Assembly: GCF_003048595.2 (NCBI RefSeq)
Contig: NZ_CP049270.1
Coordinates: 1,054,001 to 1,118,000, forward strand
Direction: 5' to 3'
DNA: 64,000 nucleotides
From: Campylobacter concisus
GTDB taxonomy: Bacteria > Campylobacterota > Campylobacteria > Campylobacterales > Campylobacteraceae
A program made the translations under genes and the position numbers. Of the stretch, positions 29,040-37,924 are shown one piece after another. Every line of letters begins with the position of its first letter. Within the stretch, counting starts at the first letter, position 1. Under the pieces are notes generated by a model. That model had not been told where the DNA came from. It made no database searches and was given only the letters and a program-made list of their open reading frames with translations.

Positions 29040-30550
29040 AATCTATAATCATCTACCCTTTTTTTAAGCTTGTTTGCTTGCTTTTTATTTTTAAAAATAG
29101 AGCCAACCACCGAGACAATAAATGCGATGGCTAAAAATATCCAGTAGGCATATTTTTGCGAGTAATCATCAAAGTCGCTTATCGCATCGATCACCACCTC
29201 GCCTTCAGTCGGCGTCATAGCGCCTTGATCTACCATTTTTACTATCTCATCAAGTTTTAAATTCTTAACATTTGGGCCATAAGGACGAGTGAGAATTTCA
29301 ACCACGCCAAGGTCGTTTATATTATAAACGCTGCTGTTAAAATGCCAGCCGTAGCCGACGTTATCAAAATAATATGTCTTATCTCCGTTTGCATAAACCG
29401 CTCCGTAACCATCGTTTCTTACAAGCCCTATCTTTCGCCACTGCTCTTTTGTATCAAGCCTTACAATACACGTGTGGCGTGAGCTTAGGCTGTGGTCATT
29501 TTTTGTGTTGTGCCAAATTTCATAGGTTTTTAGAAAATATGTCTTGCCATCACTTATCACCACATCGCCATATAGCGGCGTTATCTCGCCTTTAAAAGGA
29601 TCGTCGCCGTCTCTTACAAACTCGCCCTCATCTATGCTGTTATACCACTGCCACTTTCGCTCCCAGTGATAGATACCGCCTTTACCACGAAAGAGCGCAT
29701 GATAGGAGTGCTCATCTTTTAGGTTAAAAAGTGGCTCGTATGGGGCAAATTTGGGGTCAAATTCGTGATCGTTTGCATAGACCATGCCAGAATTTGGCTC
29801 ATAAAGATAGTGAATGCGCCATATCTCGCCGATATCACGCATTTGCGGGTTAAATTTAATCCCTAGTTTTGAGCTGTCATAATAGACATTTTCTCCGTCA
29901 GTCGTAAAATGCACGCTCTTTCTGCCAGATGCCTGCTCGATGTAGCGCATTTTGCTGGCATTTGCGCCCTCTAGCTCTTTGCCATCATGATAGACCTTAA
30001 CGCCGTCACTTGCGTAGCCAAAGCCCAATATCGCTGCTAAATTTACGTTATCAACCTCTCTAAATTTATAGATGTGAGTTTGCGCTTTTGGAGTGTTAAA
30101 CATTTTATGTGAGACGATGTCCCAAAACTCTTTAAATGCGGATATTTCGAGGTTTGTCTCGCTTACGCTATCGCAAAAATATGTGATCTTGCCATCGCCA
30201 AAGTAGCCATTGCCAAGCGCTCTAACGCCATTTGGATCAAGCCCACTCATCACGAGATTACCGCAATATACCGCCTTATCGCTAGCGCCAACGTTTCTGT
30301 TGTCGTATTTGCCGGTGTCAATGTATCTAAATTTACTGGCCCTCACGCCTATTAGCTCAAATTTACCACCACTTGGTACCATGGCATAGACCTTGTCGTC
30401 TTTGACGTAAAAAAAGCTATTATTTAGCTCTTTACTATCGCCAATGTCGTCATCTAAAATAGTAGTCAAACCAAAGATAAAAAAATAGACAGCAAAAAAT
30501 ATCACAACAATAGCGATCACTACAGAGATTAGCGGATGTTTTTTTAGCAT
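29036..30550 (-). CDS. DKNYY domain protein, copy A
   Basis: 504 residues, same plan as copy B: N-terminal helix (about 10-32), DKNYY repeats (DDKVYAM, DGKITYFC, DGVKVYHD, DGENVYYD, GDKTYYFD) and a C-terminal helix before a Lys-rich tail. Corresponding repeats are colinear between copies (for example VMSGLDPNGVRALGNGYFGDG here and a near-identical segment in B), but overall identity looks only moderate, so the duplication is not recent. Confidence 0.75.
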   Translation of the reverse strand: MLKKHPLISVVIAIVVIFFAVYFFIFGLTTILDDDIGDSKELNNSFFYVKDDKVYAMVPSGGKFELIGVRASKFRYIDTGKYDNRNVGASDKAVYCGNLVMSGLDPNGVRALGNGYFGDGKITYFCDSVSETNLEISAFKEFWDIVSHKMFNTPKAQTHIYKFREVDNVNLAAILGFGYASDGVKVYHDGKELEGANASKMRYIEQASGRKSVHFTTDGENVYYDSSKLGIKFNPQMRDIGEIWRIHYLYEPNSGMVYANDHEFDPKFAPYEPLFNLKDEHSYHALFRGKGGIYHWERKWQWYNSIDEGEFVRDGDDPFKGEITPLYGDVVISDGKTYFLKTYEIWHNTKNDHSLSSRHTCIVRLDTKEQWRKIGLVRNDGYGAVYANGDKTYYFDNVGYGWHFNSSVYNINDLGVVEILTRPYGPNVKNLKLDEIVKMVDQGAMTPTEGEVVIDAISDFDDYSQKYAYWIFLAIAFIVSVVGSIFKNKKQANKLKKRVDDYRL

Positions 30551-30622
30551 TTTAGCCCCATTTCAAACAAATTTAGCGACCTCATCAAGCCGCAAAACCT
30601 CATACATTTAAATTTCAAAGTC

Positions 30623-31046
30623 CTATACAAATATAAAATATCTAAATATCAAAAACTTAAGATATGCAAATTTACCCATCAAAAACAGAAAACAAGCGAC
30701 TGCTAATGTAATAATAAGCCTAATAATATTAAATTCCAGCGTAACCCCATAATAAATAAAGACTGACGCAATAAAGCATAAATAAAAATAACTAAGCATG
30801 AAGATCAAATTTTTAATCCTTGCAAAAAGCCCTAACTCCTCGCTGCTTTTTGCGATTAGCCTAATGGTCTCTATATTATTTAAAAATCCAACCTTGTTAT
30901 ATTAGATCGCCTACTTCATATTTTTCTATCTCTGGTGAAAACACCCCGCTAAATCTCTCTTTACCTATCAAAAGGCTCATGCTTGTGGCTAAATTTTGCC
31001 TAACAACTCTTCTATTTAGCGCGCTTATCCTACCGATCTTTTTCAA
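30623..31046 (-). pseudogene. Frameshifted small membrane protein gene
   Basis: A possible gene of about 140 codons starting at TTG 31046, one base after the ABC-F stop and with AGGAG upstream. The first frame reads KKIGRISALNRRVV and ends YEVGDLI at a TAA near 30900. A second frame continues without a gap as YNKVGFLNNIETIRLIAKSS and then two hydrophobic helices to 30623. One extra base near ATATAAC (30897-30903) explains the break. No family recognised. Coherence of the two halves is the only evidence. Confidence 0.5.
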
Positions 31047-31047
31047 G

Positions 31048-32979
31048 CTACTCGAGCTCCTCAGCGATCTCAAGCACTTCAAAATAGTCATTTTCTAGGC
31101 TTTCAAGCTCGGCTTTTGCCTTTTCTAGCTCTTCATAAAGCTTAGTAAGCCCCACTTCTTGATAAATTTTAGGATCGCTAAGCCCCTCGTTTAGCTCGGC
31201 TACTCTTGCTTCAAGGGTTGAAATTTTATCTGGATATGTGTTTAAAATTTTCGTCTGTTTATAGCTCAGCTTTGCGCCAGATTTGCTCTTTTGTTTGGTT
31301 TCATTTTGGCTATTTGAGAGCTCTTTTTCAAATTTATCAAGCTCTTTTAGTTCATCTTCAAGCTCCAAATAGACGCTATACTCTTCATGTAAGACATTTA
31401 TCTTTGTGCCCTCAAACGCCCAGAGCTTATTTGCCATCTTATCGACAAAATATCTATCGTGGCTTACTAGCAAGATAGCCCCCTCAAAGCTTTGCAAGTA
31501 GTCTTCTAAAATGTTGATAGTTGCGATATCAAGGTCGTTTGTCGGCTCGTCAAGCACCAGCACATCGTAAGTTTTGGTAAAAAGCATCGCAAGTGCGACA
31601 CGGTTTTTCTCGCCGCCACTTAAAACGCCTATCTTTTTATCCAGAAATTCCTTTGGAAAGAGGAAATTTTTAAGATAGCCATAAACGTGCATATTTCGCC
31701 CACGAACAAGCACGTGATCGCCGCCGTTTGGGCAAAAGGTCTCTATAAGGCTCTTTTCATCGTCAAGGACATTTCTAGCTTGATCAAAGTAGCCGATACT
31801 CACCTCGCCTCTTTTTATCTCGCCGCTACTTGGCTTTTCAAGTCCTAGCAAAATTTTAAGTAGCGTGCTTTTGCCGCTACCATTTCGCCCCACTATGGCG
31901 ATCCTCTCGCCTTGTAATACCCTTGCGTCAAATTTTTCAAAAAGCACCTTGCCGTCTATGCTTTTGCTTAAATTTTTAAACTCAAAGAGCATTTTTTTGC
32001 GGTTTTGGCTCTGCGTTTGGTTGAAATTTTTACTCGCACGCTCTAGCTCAAGTCTCACACGCCTTATCACGCCTGGGTTTTTCTTGGCTTCTTCTCGCAT
32101 AGCAAGCACCCGCTCTTTTCTACCCTCGTTTCGCTTTAGCCTAGCTTTCACGCCTCTTCTTAACCACTCCTCTTCAGCCTTTAGCTGTTTTAGCAGAGTC
32201 TCATGCGACTTTGCAAGGCTTGCTAAAATTTCCTCTTTTTTGGTTAGATAGTTTGCATATCCACCCTCGAAATTTTTTAAGCTTGCATCCTCAACCTCAA
32301 CGCACCTGGTTGCCAGCGCATCGATAAAATACCTATCGTGGCTTATAAAAACTATGCTTTGATTTGAGCTTTTAAGCATATCTTCAAGAAATTTGACCAT
32401 ATAGACATCAAGGTGGTTTGTTGGCTCATCAAGTAGCAGCACATCTGGCTTTTTAAGGATGAGCGCACCCAGTGCCACGCGTCTGATCTCGCCGCCACTT
32501 AGCGAGCAAATGGGTCTGTTCTCATACTCTTTTAGCTTAAATTCTTGCAAAATTCGCTCGATCTTATGCTCGATATTCCAGCCGTCCTTTGCCTCTATAA
32601 ATTTTAAAAGCCTCTCTTGCTCTTTTAAAATTTCTTTGTTTTCAGGATCATTTGCTAGCAAAACACCGCTCTTTTCATATTCGCTTATCGCGTCAAATAT
32701 CTCTTTTAGCTCGTTATTTAGTGCCTGCCTTACGGTAAAAGTTGCGTTAAAATTTGGAGTTTGAGCTAGCATCTCTACGCTTATTAGGTTTTGCACTATG
32801 CGTCTGCCACTATCTACTGCCACCTCGCCAGAGATGATCTTCATAAGCGTGCTTTTACCGCTGCCATTTTTGCCGATGATAGCTATTTTCTCATTTTCAT
32901 TTACACTAAAATTTACAGCGTTTAAAATCTCGTTTGCGCCAAATTTTTTACTTACGTCTATCAGGTCGATTAATGCCAT
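31048..32979 (-). CDS. ABC-F family ATPase (Uup-like)
   Basis: 643 residues with two ABC domains and no membrane segment. Domain 1: Walker A GKNGSGKST (about 36), LSGGEIRRVALG, LLLDEPTNHLD. Domain 2: GRNGSGKST (about 350), LSGGEKNRVALAM, LVLDEPTNDLD. A C-terminal coiled coil (about 555-640) matches Uup. These proteins act on ribosomes or DNA structures rather than transport. Likely transcribed from upstream of 32979, divergent from the MATE gene. Confidence 0.92.
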   Translation of the reverse strand: MALIDLIDVSKKFGANEILNAVNFSVNENEKIAIIGKNGSGKSTLMKIISGEVAVDSGRRIVQNLISVEMLAQTPNFNATFTVRQALNNELKEIFDAISEYEKSGVLLANDPENKEILKEQERLLKFIEAKDGWNIEHKIERILQEFKLKEYENRPICSLSGGEIRRVALGALILKKPDVLLLDEPTNHLDVYMVKFLEDMLKSSNQSIVFISHDRYFIDALATRCVEVEDASLKNFEGGYANYLTKKEEILASLAKSHETLLKQLKAEEEWLRRGVKARLKRNEGRKERVLAMREEAKKNPGVIRRVRLELERASKNFNQTQSQNRKKMLFEFKNLSKSIDGKVLFEKFDARVLQGERIAIVGRNGSGKSTLLKILLGLEKPSSGEIKRGEVSIGYFDQARNVLDDEKSLIETFCPNGGDHVLVRGRNMHVYGYLKNFLFPKEFLDKKIGVLSGGEKNRVALAMLFTKTYDVLVLDEPTNDLDIATINILEDYLQSFEGAILLVSHDRYFVDKMANKLWAFEGTKINVLHEEYSVYLELEDELKELDKFEKELSNSQNETKQKSKSGAKLSYKQTKILNTYPDKISTLEARVAELNEGLSDPKIYQEVGLTKLYEELEKAKAELESLENDYFEVLEIAEELE

Positions 32980-33042
32980 TTTTCTCTCATTTTTTAAATT
33001 TCTCGCGATTATATCAAAAGGGAGCTAAAACCTAATTTTGGC

Positions 33043-33048
33043 TATAAT
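33043..33048 (+). promoter_or_regulatory. Probable -10 box of MATE gene
   Basis: TATAAT after CCTAATTTTGGC, 35 nt before the MATE start, in the short divergent region shared with the ABC-F gene. Confidence 0.55.
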
Positions 33049-33082
33049 CGCCAAAATTTTTAAAATAATTAAGGAAAATTTA

Positions 33083-34402
33083 ATGAACTTATCTATGAGA
33101 AAACTCGTAGTTCCGATATTTTTAGATATGTTTTTACACTTCATTACGCTCATTATCAACACCTACATGGTGACAAAAGTGAGTGTGCATCTAGTTGGTG
33201 CAATGGGTGCTGGTAATCAAGTGATGGATCTTTTTATGACCATTTTTAACTTCCTAAGCATTGGCTGCTCGGTTGTCGTCGCCCAAGCACTGGGAGCTAA
33301 AAAGAACGATCTTGCCTCAAACGTCATACACGCAAGTATCACGTCAAATACACTCTTTGGTATCTTCTCAGCTATCATTATCTACGTCTTTGGCTACAAC
33401 ATCTTAAATTTACTAAACGTGCCAAAAGAGCTTATAAATGATAGCTTCTTATATCTTCATATCCTTGGCTTTGCCCTACTTTTTGATGGTATCGGTATGG
33501 TGCTAGCTGCTGTGCTTCGTGTTTATAACCTAGCAACTGCTGTTATGCTAACTTCGGTTTTAATGAACGTAATTACGATTTTAGGCAATGCTATCTCCCT
33601 TTTTGGCTGGTTTAATCTGCCAAATTTAGGCCTACAAGGAGTCGCTATCTCGACACTTGTTGGCAGATTAGTAGGCATTTTTGTGCTAGCTTATATGCTG
33701 AGTCAAAAGGCAAAAGTTAAAATTTATTTTAAAAAGCTACTTGTCGTACCATTTGAAATTTTAAAGAAAATCCTCTCAATCGGCCTTCCAAGCGCAGGCG
33801 AAAATTTACTCTGGATGGCGCAATACATGGTCGCTTTTGGCTTTGTGGCAAGTATGGGTGAGGCTAGCCTTAGCGTACAGACCATTTACTTTCAGATCAC
33901 GCTTCTTATCTTGCTTTGTGGAGCGAGCATTAGCGTGGCAAACGAGGTCATTGTAGGACATTTAGTTGGAGCAAGCGAGTTTAACGAGGCCTATACAAGG
34001 ACATTTAGGGCGTTAAGACTTGGAGTTTTTATAACGCTTGTAGTCGTGCTTATAGCTTATGCGCTAAAGTATCAGATCATGGACGCACTAAATTTAAACG
34101 AAAATTTACGTGCGATCATGCTACCACTTTTTACACTTTCGATATTTCTTGAAGCGGGCAGAACCTTTAACATAGTCATCGTAAATGCCCTTCGTGCAAG
34201 CGGTGATGCAAAATTTCCTCTTGCGACTGGCCTTATCTTTATGTGGGGGCTTTCGCTGCCACTTGGATATTTCTTAGGCATCTATCTTGGCTGGGGAATT
34301 ATCGGCGTTTGGATAGGGTTTTGTGCTGATGAATGGCTAAGAGGCCTTGCAAATACATGGCGTTGGAGAAGCAAAAAATGGCAAGAAAAACGCCTAGTTT
34401 AA
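33083..34402 (+). CDS. MATE-family multidrug efflux protein
   Basis: 439 residues, twelve helices in two halves. MATE features include the N-terminal PIFLDMFLHFITLIINTYMV helix and the repeated G-A-x-N/Q and A-x-G-A-G motifs (GAMGAGNQVMD about 45; GHLVGASEF about 300). Likely a Na+- or H+-coupled drug exporter. ATG 33083 is preceded by AAGGAAAATTTA; the longer in-frame reading from 33038 starts on the promoter. Its last 10 codons lie in a 33-bp tandem repeat that also forms the next gene's start. Confidence 0.92.
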   Translation: MNLSMRKLVVPIFLDMFLHFITLIINTYMVTKVSVHLVGAMGAGNQVMDLFMTIFNFLSIGCSVVVAQALGAKKNDLASNVIHASITSNTLFGIFSAIIIYVFGYNILNLLNVPKELINDSFLYLHILGFALLFDGIGMVLAAVLRVYNLATAVMLTSVLMNVITILGNAISLFGWFNLPNLGLQGVAISTLVGRLVGIFVLAYMLSQKAKVKIYFKKLLVVPFEILKKILSIGLPSAGENLLWMAQYMVAFGFVASMGEASLSVQTIYFQITLLILLCGASISVANEVIVGHLVGASEFNEAYTRTFRALRLGVFITLVVVLIAYALKYQIMDALNLNENLRAIMLPLFTLSIFLEAGRTFNIVIVNALRASGDAKFPLATGLIFMWGLSLPLGYFLGIYLGWGIIGVWIGFCADEWLRGLANTWRWRSKKWQEKRLV

Positions 34403-34436
34403 AGCAAAAAATGGCAAGAAAAACGCCTAGTTTAAA
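34371..34436 (+). repeat. 33-bp perfect tandem duplication
   Basis: Two identical 33-bp units (34371-34403 and 34404-34436), starting GCAAAAAATGGCAAG and ending CCTAGTTTAAA, followed by a partial third unit (GCAAAA). Each unit contains the MATE C-terminal codons with its TAA stop and an ATG start for the peptidase, so the gene junction itself was duplicated. Confidence 0.95.
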
Positions 34437-35073
34437 GCAAAAGAGCATAAATTTAGACTTTTATGGGCTAAGCATTTTAATAAATTTTAAAACAAATGTA
34501 AAATCCATGCGTTTAAGAGTTGGTAAGGACGCTAAGATCACGCTATCTATGCCATTTTACAGCACACAAAAGATGGCTCTTAGCTTTCTTGAGATGCATA
34601 AAATTTGGCTTGAAAATACTTACAAAAAAGCTCTTGTAAATTTGCCAAAAGATAATGAGATGAAATTTCTTGGACAAGTTTATAAGATAAAATTTGATGA
34701 AAATTTTAAAGAGCCATTTTTTGATGGCGAGTTTGTCTTTACGCCAAATTTAAAAAGCCTTGAGTGTTTTAAAAAAGTAAGAGCAAAAGAGCTGTTTTTA
34801 GAGCTTGTAAGCCATTTTCAGCCTTTTATAAATAAGCCAATCAAGCGCATCGTCATACGAAATAGCAAAACTCGCTGGGGCAGCTGCAATCATAAAAAAG
34901 GCTATATAAACCTAAGCCTAAGACTCATAGAAAAGCCACTCTCAGCCGTGCGCTACGTCGTTCTTCACGAACTAACACACATGCTCTATCCACATCATCA
35001 AAAAAGTTTTTACGATTTTATAGAAAAAATCATGCCTAATTATAAAAAACAAGAGCAAATTTTAAAAGCGTAA
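34411..35073 (+). CDS. YgjP-like zinc metallopeptidase (DUF45/WLM)
   Basis: 220 residues with the YgjP/DUF45 zinc site HELTHMLYPHH (about residue 185) and the preceding TRWGSCNHKKGYINLSLRL block typical of this family. Probably a soluble metallopeptidase with no defined substrate. Two equal starts exist in the tandem repeat: 34378, which lies inside the MATE gene, and 34411, which lies after its stop; I report 34411. Confidence 0.88.
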   Translation: MARKTPSLKQKSINLDFYGLSILINFKTNVKSMRLRVGKDAKITLSMPFYSTQKMALSFLEMHKIWLENTYKKALVNLPKDNEMKFLGQVYKIKFDENFKEPFFDGEFVFTPNLKSLECFKKVRAKELFLELVSHFQPFINKPIKRIVIRNSKTRWGSCNHKKGYINLSLRLIEKPLSAVRYVVLHELTHMLYPHHQKSFYDFIEKIMPNYKKQEQILKA

Positions 35074-35146
35074 TTATTTTTCATCAAGTAAGTGTAAAAA
35101 TTAATATGCTAAAATTGCATGTTAATTCACAAAAAAGGGAATTTCA

Positions 35147-35632
35147 ATGAAAAAAATGATTTTTATCTCAATCTTAGCTGCTTGTGCTTTTGCAGGTAAC
35201 TTTGAAGATGGCCTAAAGGCATATGGGAGCTCGAATTTCAAAGAAGCTTTAGCTAAATTTGAAGCAGGATGTGCAGAAAATGATGTAAAATCATGTGTAA
35301 AAACTGGCGCCATTTACCAACTAGGAAAAACGGCTCTGCCTAATCCAAGCAAGGCCTTGGAGTACTATAACAAAGCTTGCGAAGCTGGCGAGGTTGAAGG
35401 TTGCTCGGCAGCTGGTGGACTTTATCTAAATACTGAGCCACAAAAAGCAAGAGAACTTTTTAATAAAGCTTGTGAGAAGAATGATGGATATTCTTGCGAG
35501 ATGGTAGGTTCTATCTTGATAGAGGCTAAAGAATTTAAAAAAGCTTATGAATTTTTAGTAAAAGGCTGCGAATTAGGCGATAAGATGTCTTGCGAATTTG
35601 CAGGCGATCTAAGACGCTCAAAACAACTATAA
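35147..35632 (+). CDS. Sel1-repeat secreted protein, cysteine-rich
   Basis: 161 residues: signal peptide (MKKMIFISILAACAFA) and four Sel1-like repeats, each with a Cys pair as in Helicobacter Hcp proteins (KACEAGEVEGCSAAG, KACEKNDGYSCEMVG, KGCELGDKMSCEFAG). Such disulfide-stapled solenoids are periplasmic or secreted and mediate protein contacts. Single-gene unit with AAAGGGAATTTCA before the ATG and a strong terminator after. Confidence 0.9.
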   Translation: MKKMIFISILAACAFAGNFEDGLKAYGSSNFKEALAKFEAGCAENDVKSCVKTGAIYQLGKTALPNPSKALEYYNKACEAGEVEGCSAAGGLYLNTEPQKARELFNKACEKNDGYSCEMVGSILIEAKEFKKAYEFLVKGCELGDKMSCEFAGDLRRSKQL

Positions 35633-35658
35633 TTTTTAGGCTTACGAGCCTAAAAATT
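35631..35658 (+). terminator. Strong terminator after Sel1 gene
   Basis: Perfect 12-bp stem AATTTTTAGGCT / AGCCTAAAAATT around loop TACG, beginning at the Sel1 stop codon and ending in a T run. Confidence 0.8.
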
Positions 35659-35745
35659 TCTTAAAACAAAAAAATCCAAAAAATACTTATTTTAAATAAA
35701 AATTACCCAAAGTATAAAGGTAGTCTAAAAATTTATATTAGAAAT

Positions 35746-35769
35746 TTAGGCAAGAATGCTCTTGCCTAA
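35746..35769 (-). terminator. Terminator of TRAP operon
   Basis: Perfect 10-bp stem TTAGGCAAGA / TCTTGCCTAA with a 4-base loop, 3 bases after the TRAP permease stop on the minus strand, followed by ATTTCTAATATAAATTTTT. Confidence 0.75.
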
Positions 35770-35771
35770 GA

Positions 35772-37838
35772 TTAGATTATTTTTATTTGATCAAGTGGTT
35801 TATCTTTAATGCCCCATTGAGTCATAAAAACAAATCCATAAAGTACAGCAGCTACGATATAAGCAGTGTATTCGTTTGGTATAAGATTAAATTTCGCACA
35901 TATATTTGGTACAAGAGCTAGTGGCACAACCGGAATCAAAAGAATACGCTCCCAAATTCTAAGCTTTGTGACATAGTAGCCTTGAAGTAAGCTTGAAAAT
36001 GCAAACATTCCCACGATCGCCATACCAAAGACAAGTAAAATTTCAAGCGGATTACTCATCCAGACTATTCCTTTTGAATCAAGCGGATCGCCCTCATTTA
36101 CGCTATCTATTAGCATAAGTTTGTTGTTAAAGAAAAAAGCAAATGGTAAGATCGCTGTTCTTAGATCATAAAAGAATCCTTGAACGCCAACAGTTATAGG
36201 ATTTGCTTTAGCGATACCAGCTGCTGCATAAGCTGCGATACCAACTGGTGGTGTATCATCGGCTAAAATTCCAAAGTAAAAGACAAAAAGATGCACAGCA
36301 ATGGCTGGGATCAAAAAGCCATTTTTGTGTGCCAAAAATAAAATAACAGGTGCCACAAGACTTGAAACTACGATGTAGTTCGCTGTTGTTGGAAGGCCCA
36401 TTCCTAGTATAAGTGACATCATCGCAGTAAGAAGCAATATCATAACTATATTATCACCAGCAAGTAACTCAACTAAATCTGAAAGTACTTGGCCAAGGCC
36501 AGTTAAAGAGATAGAGCCCACGATGATGCCAGCAAGCGCTGTTGCGATGGCAATAGTAGTCATACTTTTTGCGGCTGTAACCATCGCCCAAAATATATCC
36601 TCAAAGCCAATAAGTACGTCATTTATACCAACTTTTTCGCCACTTGCTAGCTTTTTAGTTGGCTCTTGAAAGATCATTATTAAAAATAAAAATCCAATCG
36701 CATTAAAAGCCGCCGAGATAGCTGATTCTTTTGCGATTAGCAATGTATAAAGTAAAATCAAGATCGGCGTTATGTAGTGAAGACCGCTCACAAAAATTTT
36801 AAATCTTGAGTGAAATTCGCTCTGATCTATGCCTTTTAGCCCAAGCTTTACGCTCTCTAAATGCACGATAAAAAATAGCGACAAATAGCATGCAAATGCA
36901 GGAATTACCGCTGCCATCATAACATTTGTATATGTCATGCCTAAAAACTCAGCGATAATAAAAGCAGCCGCACCCATGATAGGTGGCATGAGCTGTCCAT
37001 TTACACCGGCTGCAACCTCGATAGCACCAGCTTTTGTGCGCGAAAGACCAGCTTTTTTCATAAGCGGTATGGTAAATGTACCAACAGTTACGACATTTGC
37101 TGTTGAGCTACCTGAAACCATGCCTGTTAGGCCACTTGCGATGACTGAGGCTTTGGCTGGGCCACCTCTATATTTGCCAAGAAGCGAGAAGGCTAAATTT
37201 ATGAAGTATTGTCCAGCTCCTGCCCTTTCAAGCAATGAGCCAAAAAGAACGAAAAGGTAGATAAAACTAACGCTAACGCCGATAGGCACACCAAAGACAC
37301 CCTCTGTTGTTAAAAACATATGTCCTGCGATCTTTTCTAGGCTAGCACCCTGATGAGCGATGATGTCTGGCATATAAGGGCCAAAGTGATCGTATATCAA
37401 AAATATAGCACAGATGATACCAAGAGCTGGCCCCATCACGCGTCTACCACCCTCAAGCAAGATAAAAATAGCGATAAATGAGATGATCACATCTTGCTTG
37501 ATATAGTCCCCCGTCCTATCAGCAAGCTCGTAGAAATATACTGCTGGATAAAGCACGGCAACAACGCCTATCACGCAAAAAACTAGATCGTAAAACGGCA
37601 AACTTGAGTGAGCCTTTTTATGAAAAGTGACTGGATAGAGCAAAAATACAAGCCCAACCGCAAAAGCTAGGTGCACTGAGCGTGAAATGTTAGTATTTAG
37701 CGGGAAATACGCTATATAAAGCTGAAAAACCGACCAAGAAAAGCATACAATCGCAATGAAATAGTTGTAAAAATTGCTATTTATCTCCCTTGTTTTTACC
37801 TCGACAAATTGTTCTTCATTGTCTTTAACTTCGTTCAT
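35772..37838 (-). CDS. TRAP transporter fused permease (TAXI type)
   Basis: 688 residues, a fusion of the small (DctQ-like) and large (DctM-like) membrane subunits of a TRAP transporter, about 16-18 helices. The large-subunit motif GMGLPTTANYIVVSS (about residue 480) and VSGSSTANVVTVGTFTIPLMKKAG (about 235) are typical of the TAXI-TRAP DUF3394-bearing group. It works with the periplasmic protein at 37925-38866; known substrates of related systems are dicarboxylates or glutamate. A hairpin lies between the two genes. Confidence 0.93.
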   Translation of the reverse strand: MNEVKDNEEQFVEVKTREINSNFYNYFIAIVCFSWSVFQLYIAYFPLNTNISRSVHLAFAVGLVFLLYPVTFHKKAHSSLPFYDLVFCVIGVVAVLYPAVYFYELADRTGDYIKQDVIISFIAIFILLEGGRRVMGPALGIICAIFLIYDHFGPYMPDIIAHQGASLEKIAGHMFLTTEGVFGVPIGVSVSFIYLFVLFGSLLERAGAGQYFINLAFSLLGKYRGGPAKASVIASGLTGMVSGSSTANVVTVGTFTIPLMKKAGLSRTKAGAIEVAAGVNGQLMPPIMGAAAFIIAEFLGMTYTNVMMAAVIPAFACYLSLFFIVHLESVKLGLKGIDQSEFHSRFKIFVSGLHYITPILILLYTLLIAKESAISAAFNAIGFLFLIMIFQEPTKKLASGEKVGINDVLIGFEDIFWAMVTAAKSMTTIAIATALAGIIVGSISLTGLGQVLSDLVELLAGDNIVMILLLTAMMSLILGMGLPTTANYIVVSSLVAPVILFLAHKNGFLIPAIAVHLFVFYFGILADDTPPVGIAAYAAAGIAKANPITVGVQGFFYDLRTAILPFAFFFNNKLMLIDSVNEGDPLDSKGIVWMSNPLEILLVFGMAIVGMFAFSSLLQGYYVTKLRIWERILLIPVVPLALVPNICAKFNLIPNEYTAYIVAAVLYGFVFMTQWGIKDKPLDQIKII

Positions 37839-37897
37839 CTCTCTCCTTTAAAATTTAAATATATAAATTTAAAAGAATTTGCATATTTAAATTTTAT

Positions 37898-37917
37898 CCA
37901 GAGGCAAAAGCCCCTGG
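37898..37917 (-). terminator. Hairpin between TAXI binding protein and permease
   Basis: Stem CCAGAGGC / GCCCCTGG with loop AAAA (one G-U pair), directly after the binding-protein stop and before the permease. A weak T-run follows. It may attenuate transcription so that more binding protein than permease is made; a full terminator is less likely, as no promoter is obvious after it. Confidence 0.45.
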
Positions 37918-37924
37918 AAATGGA

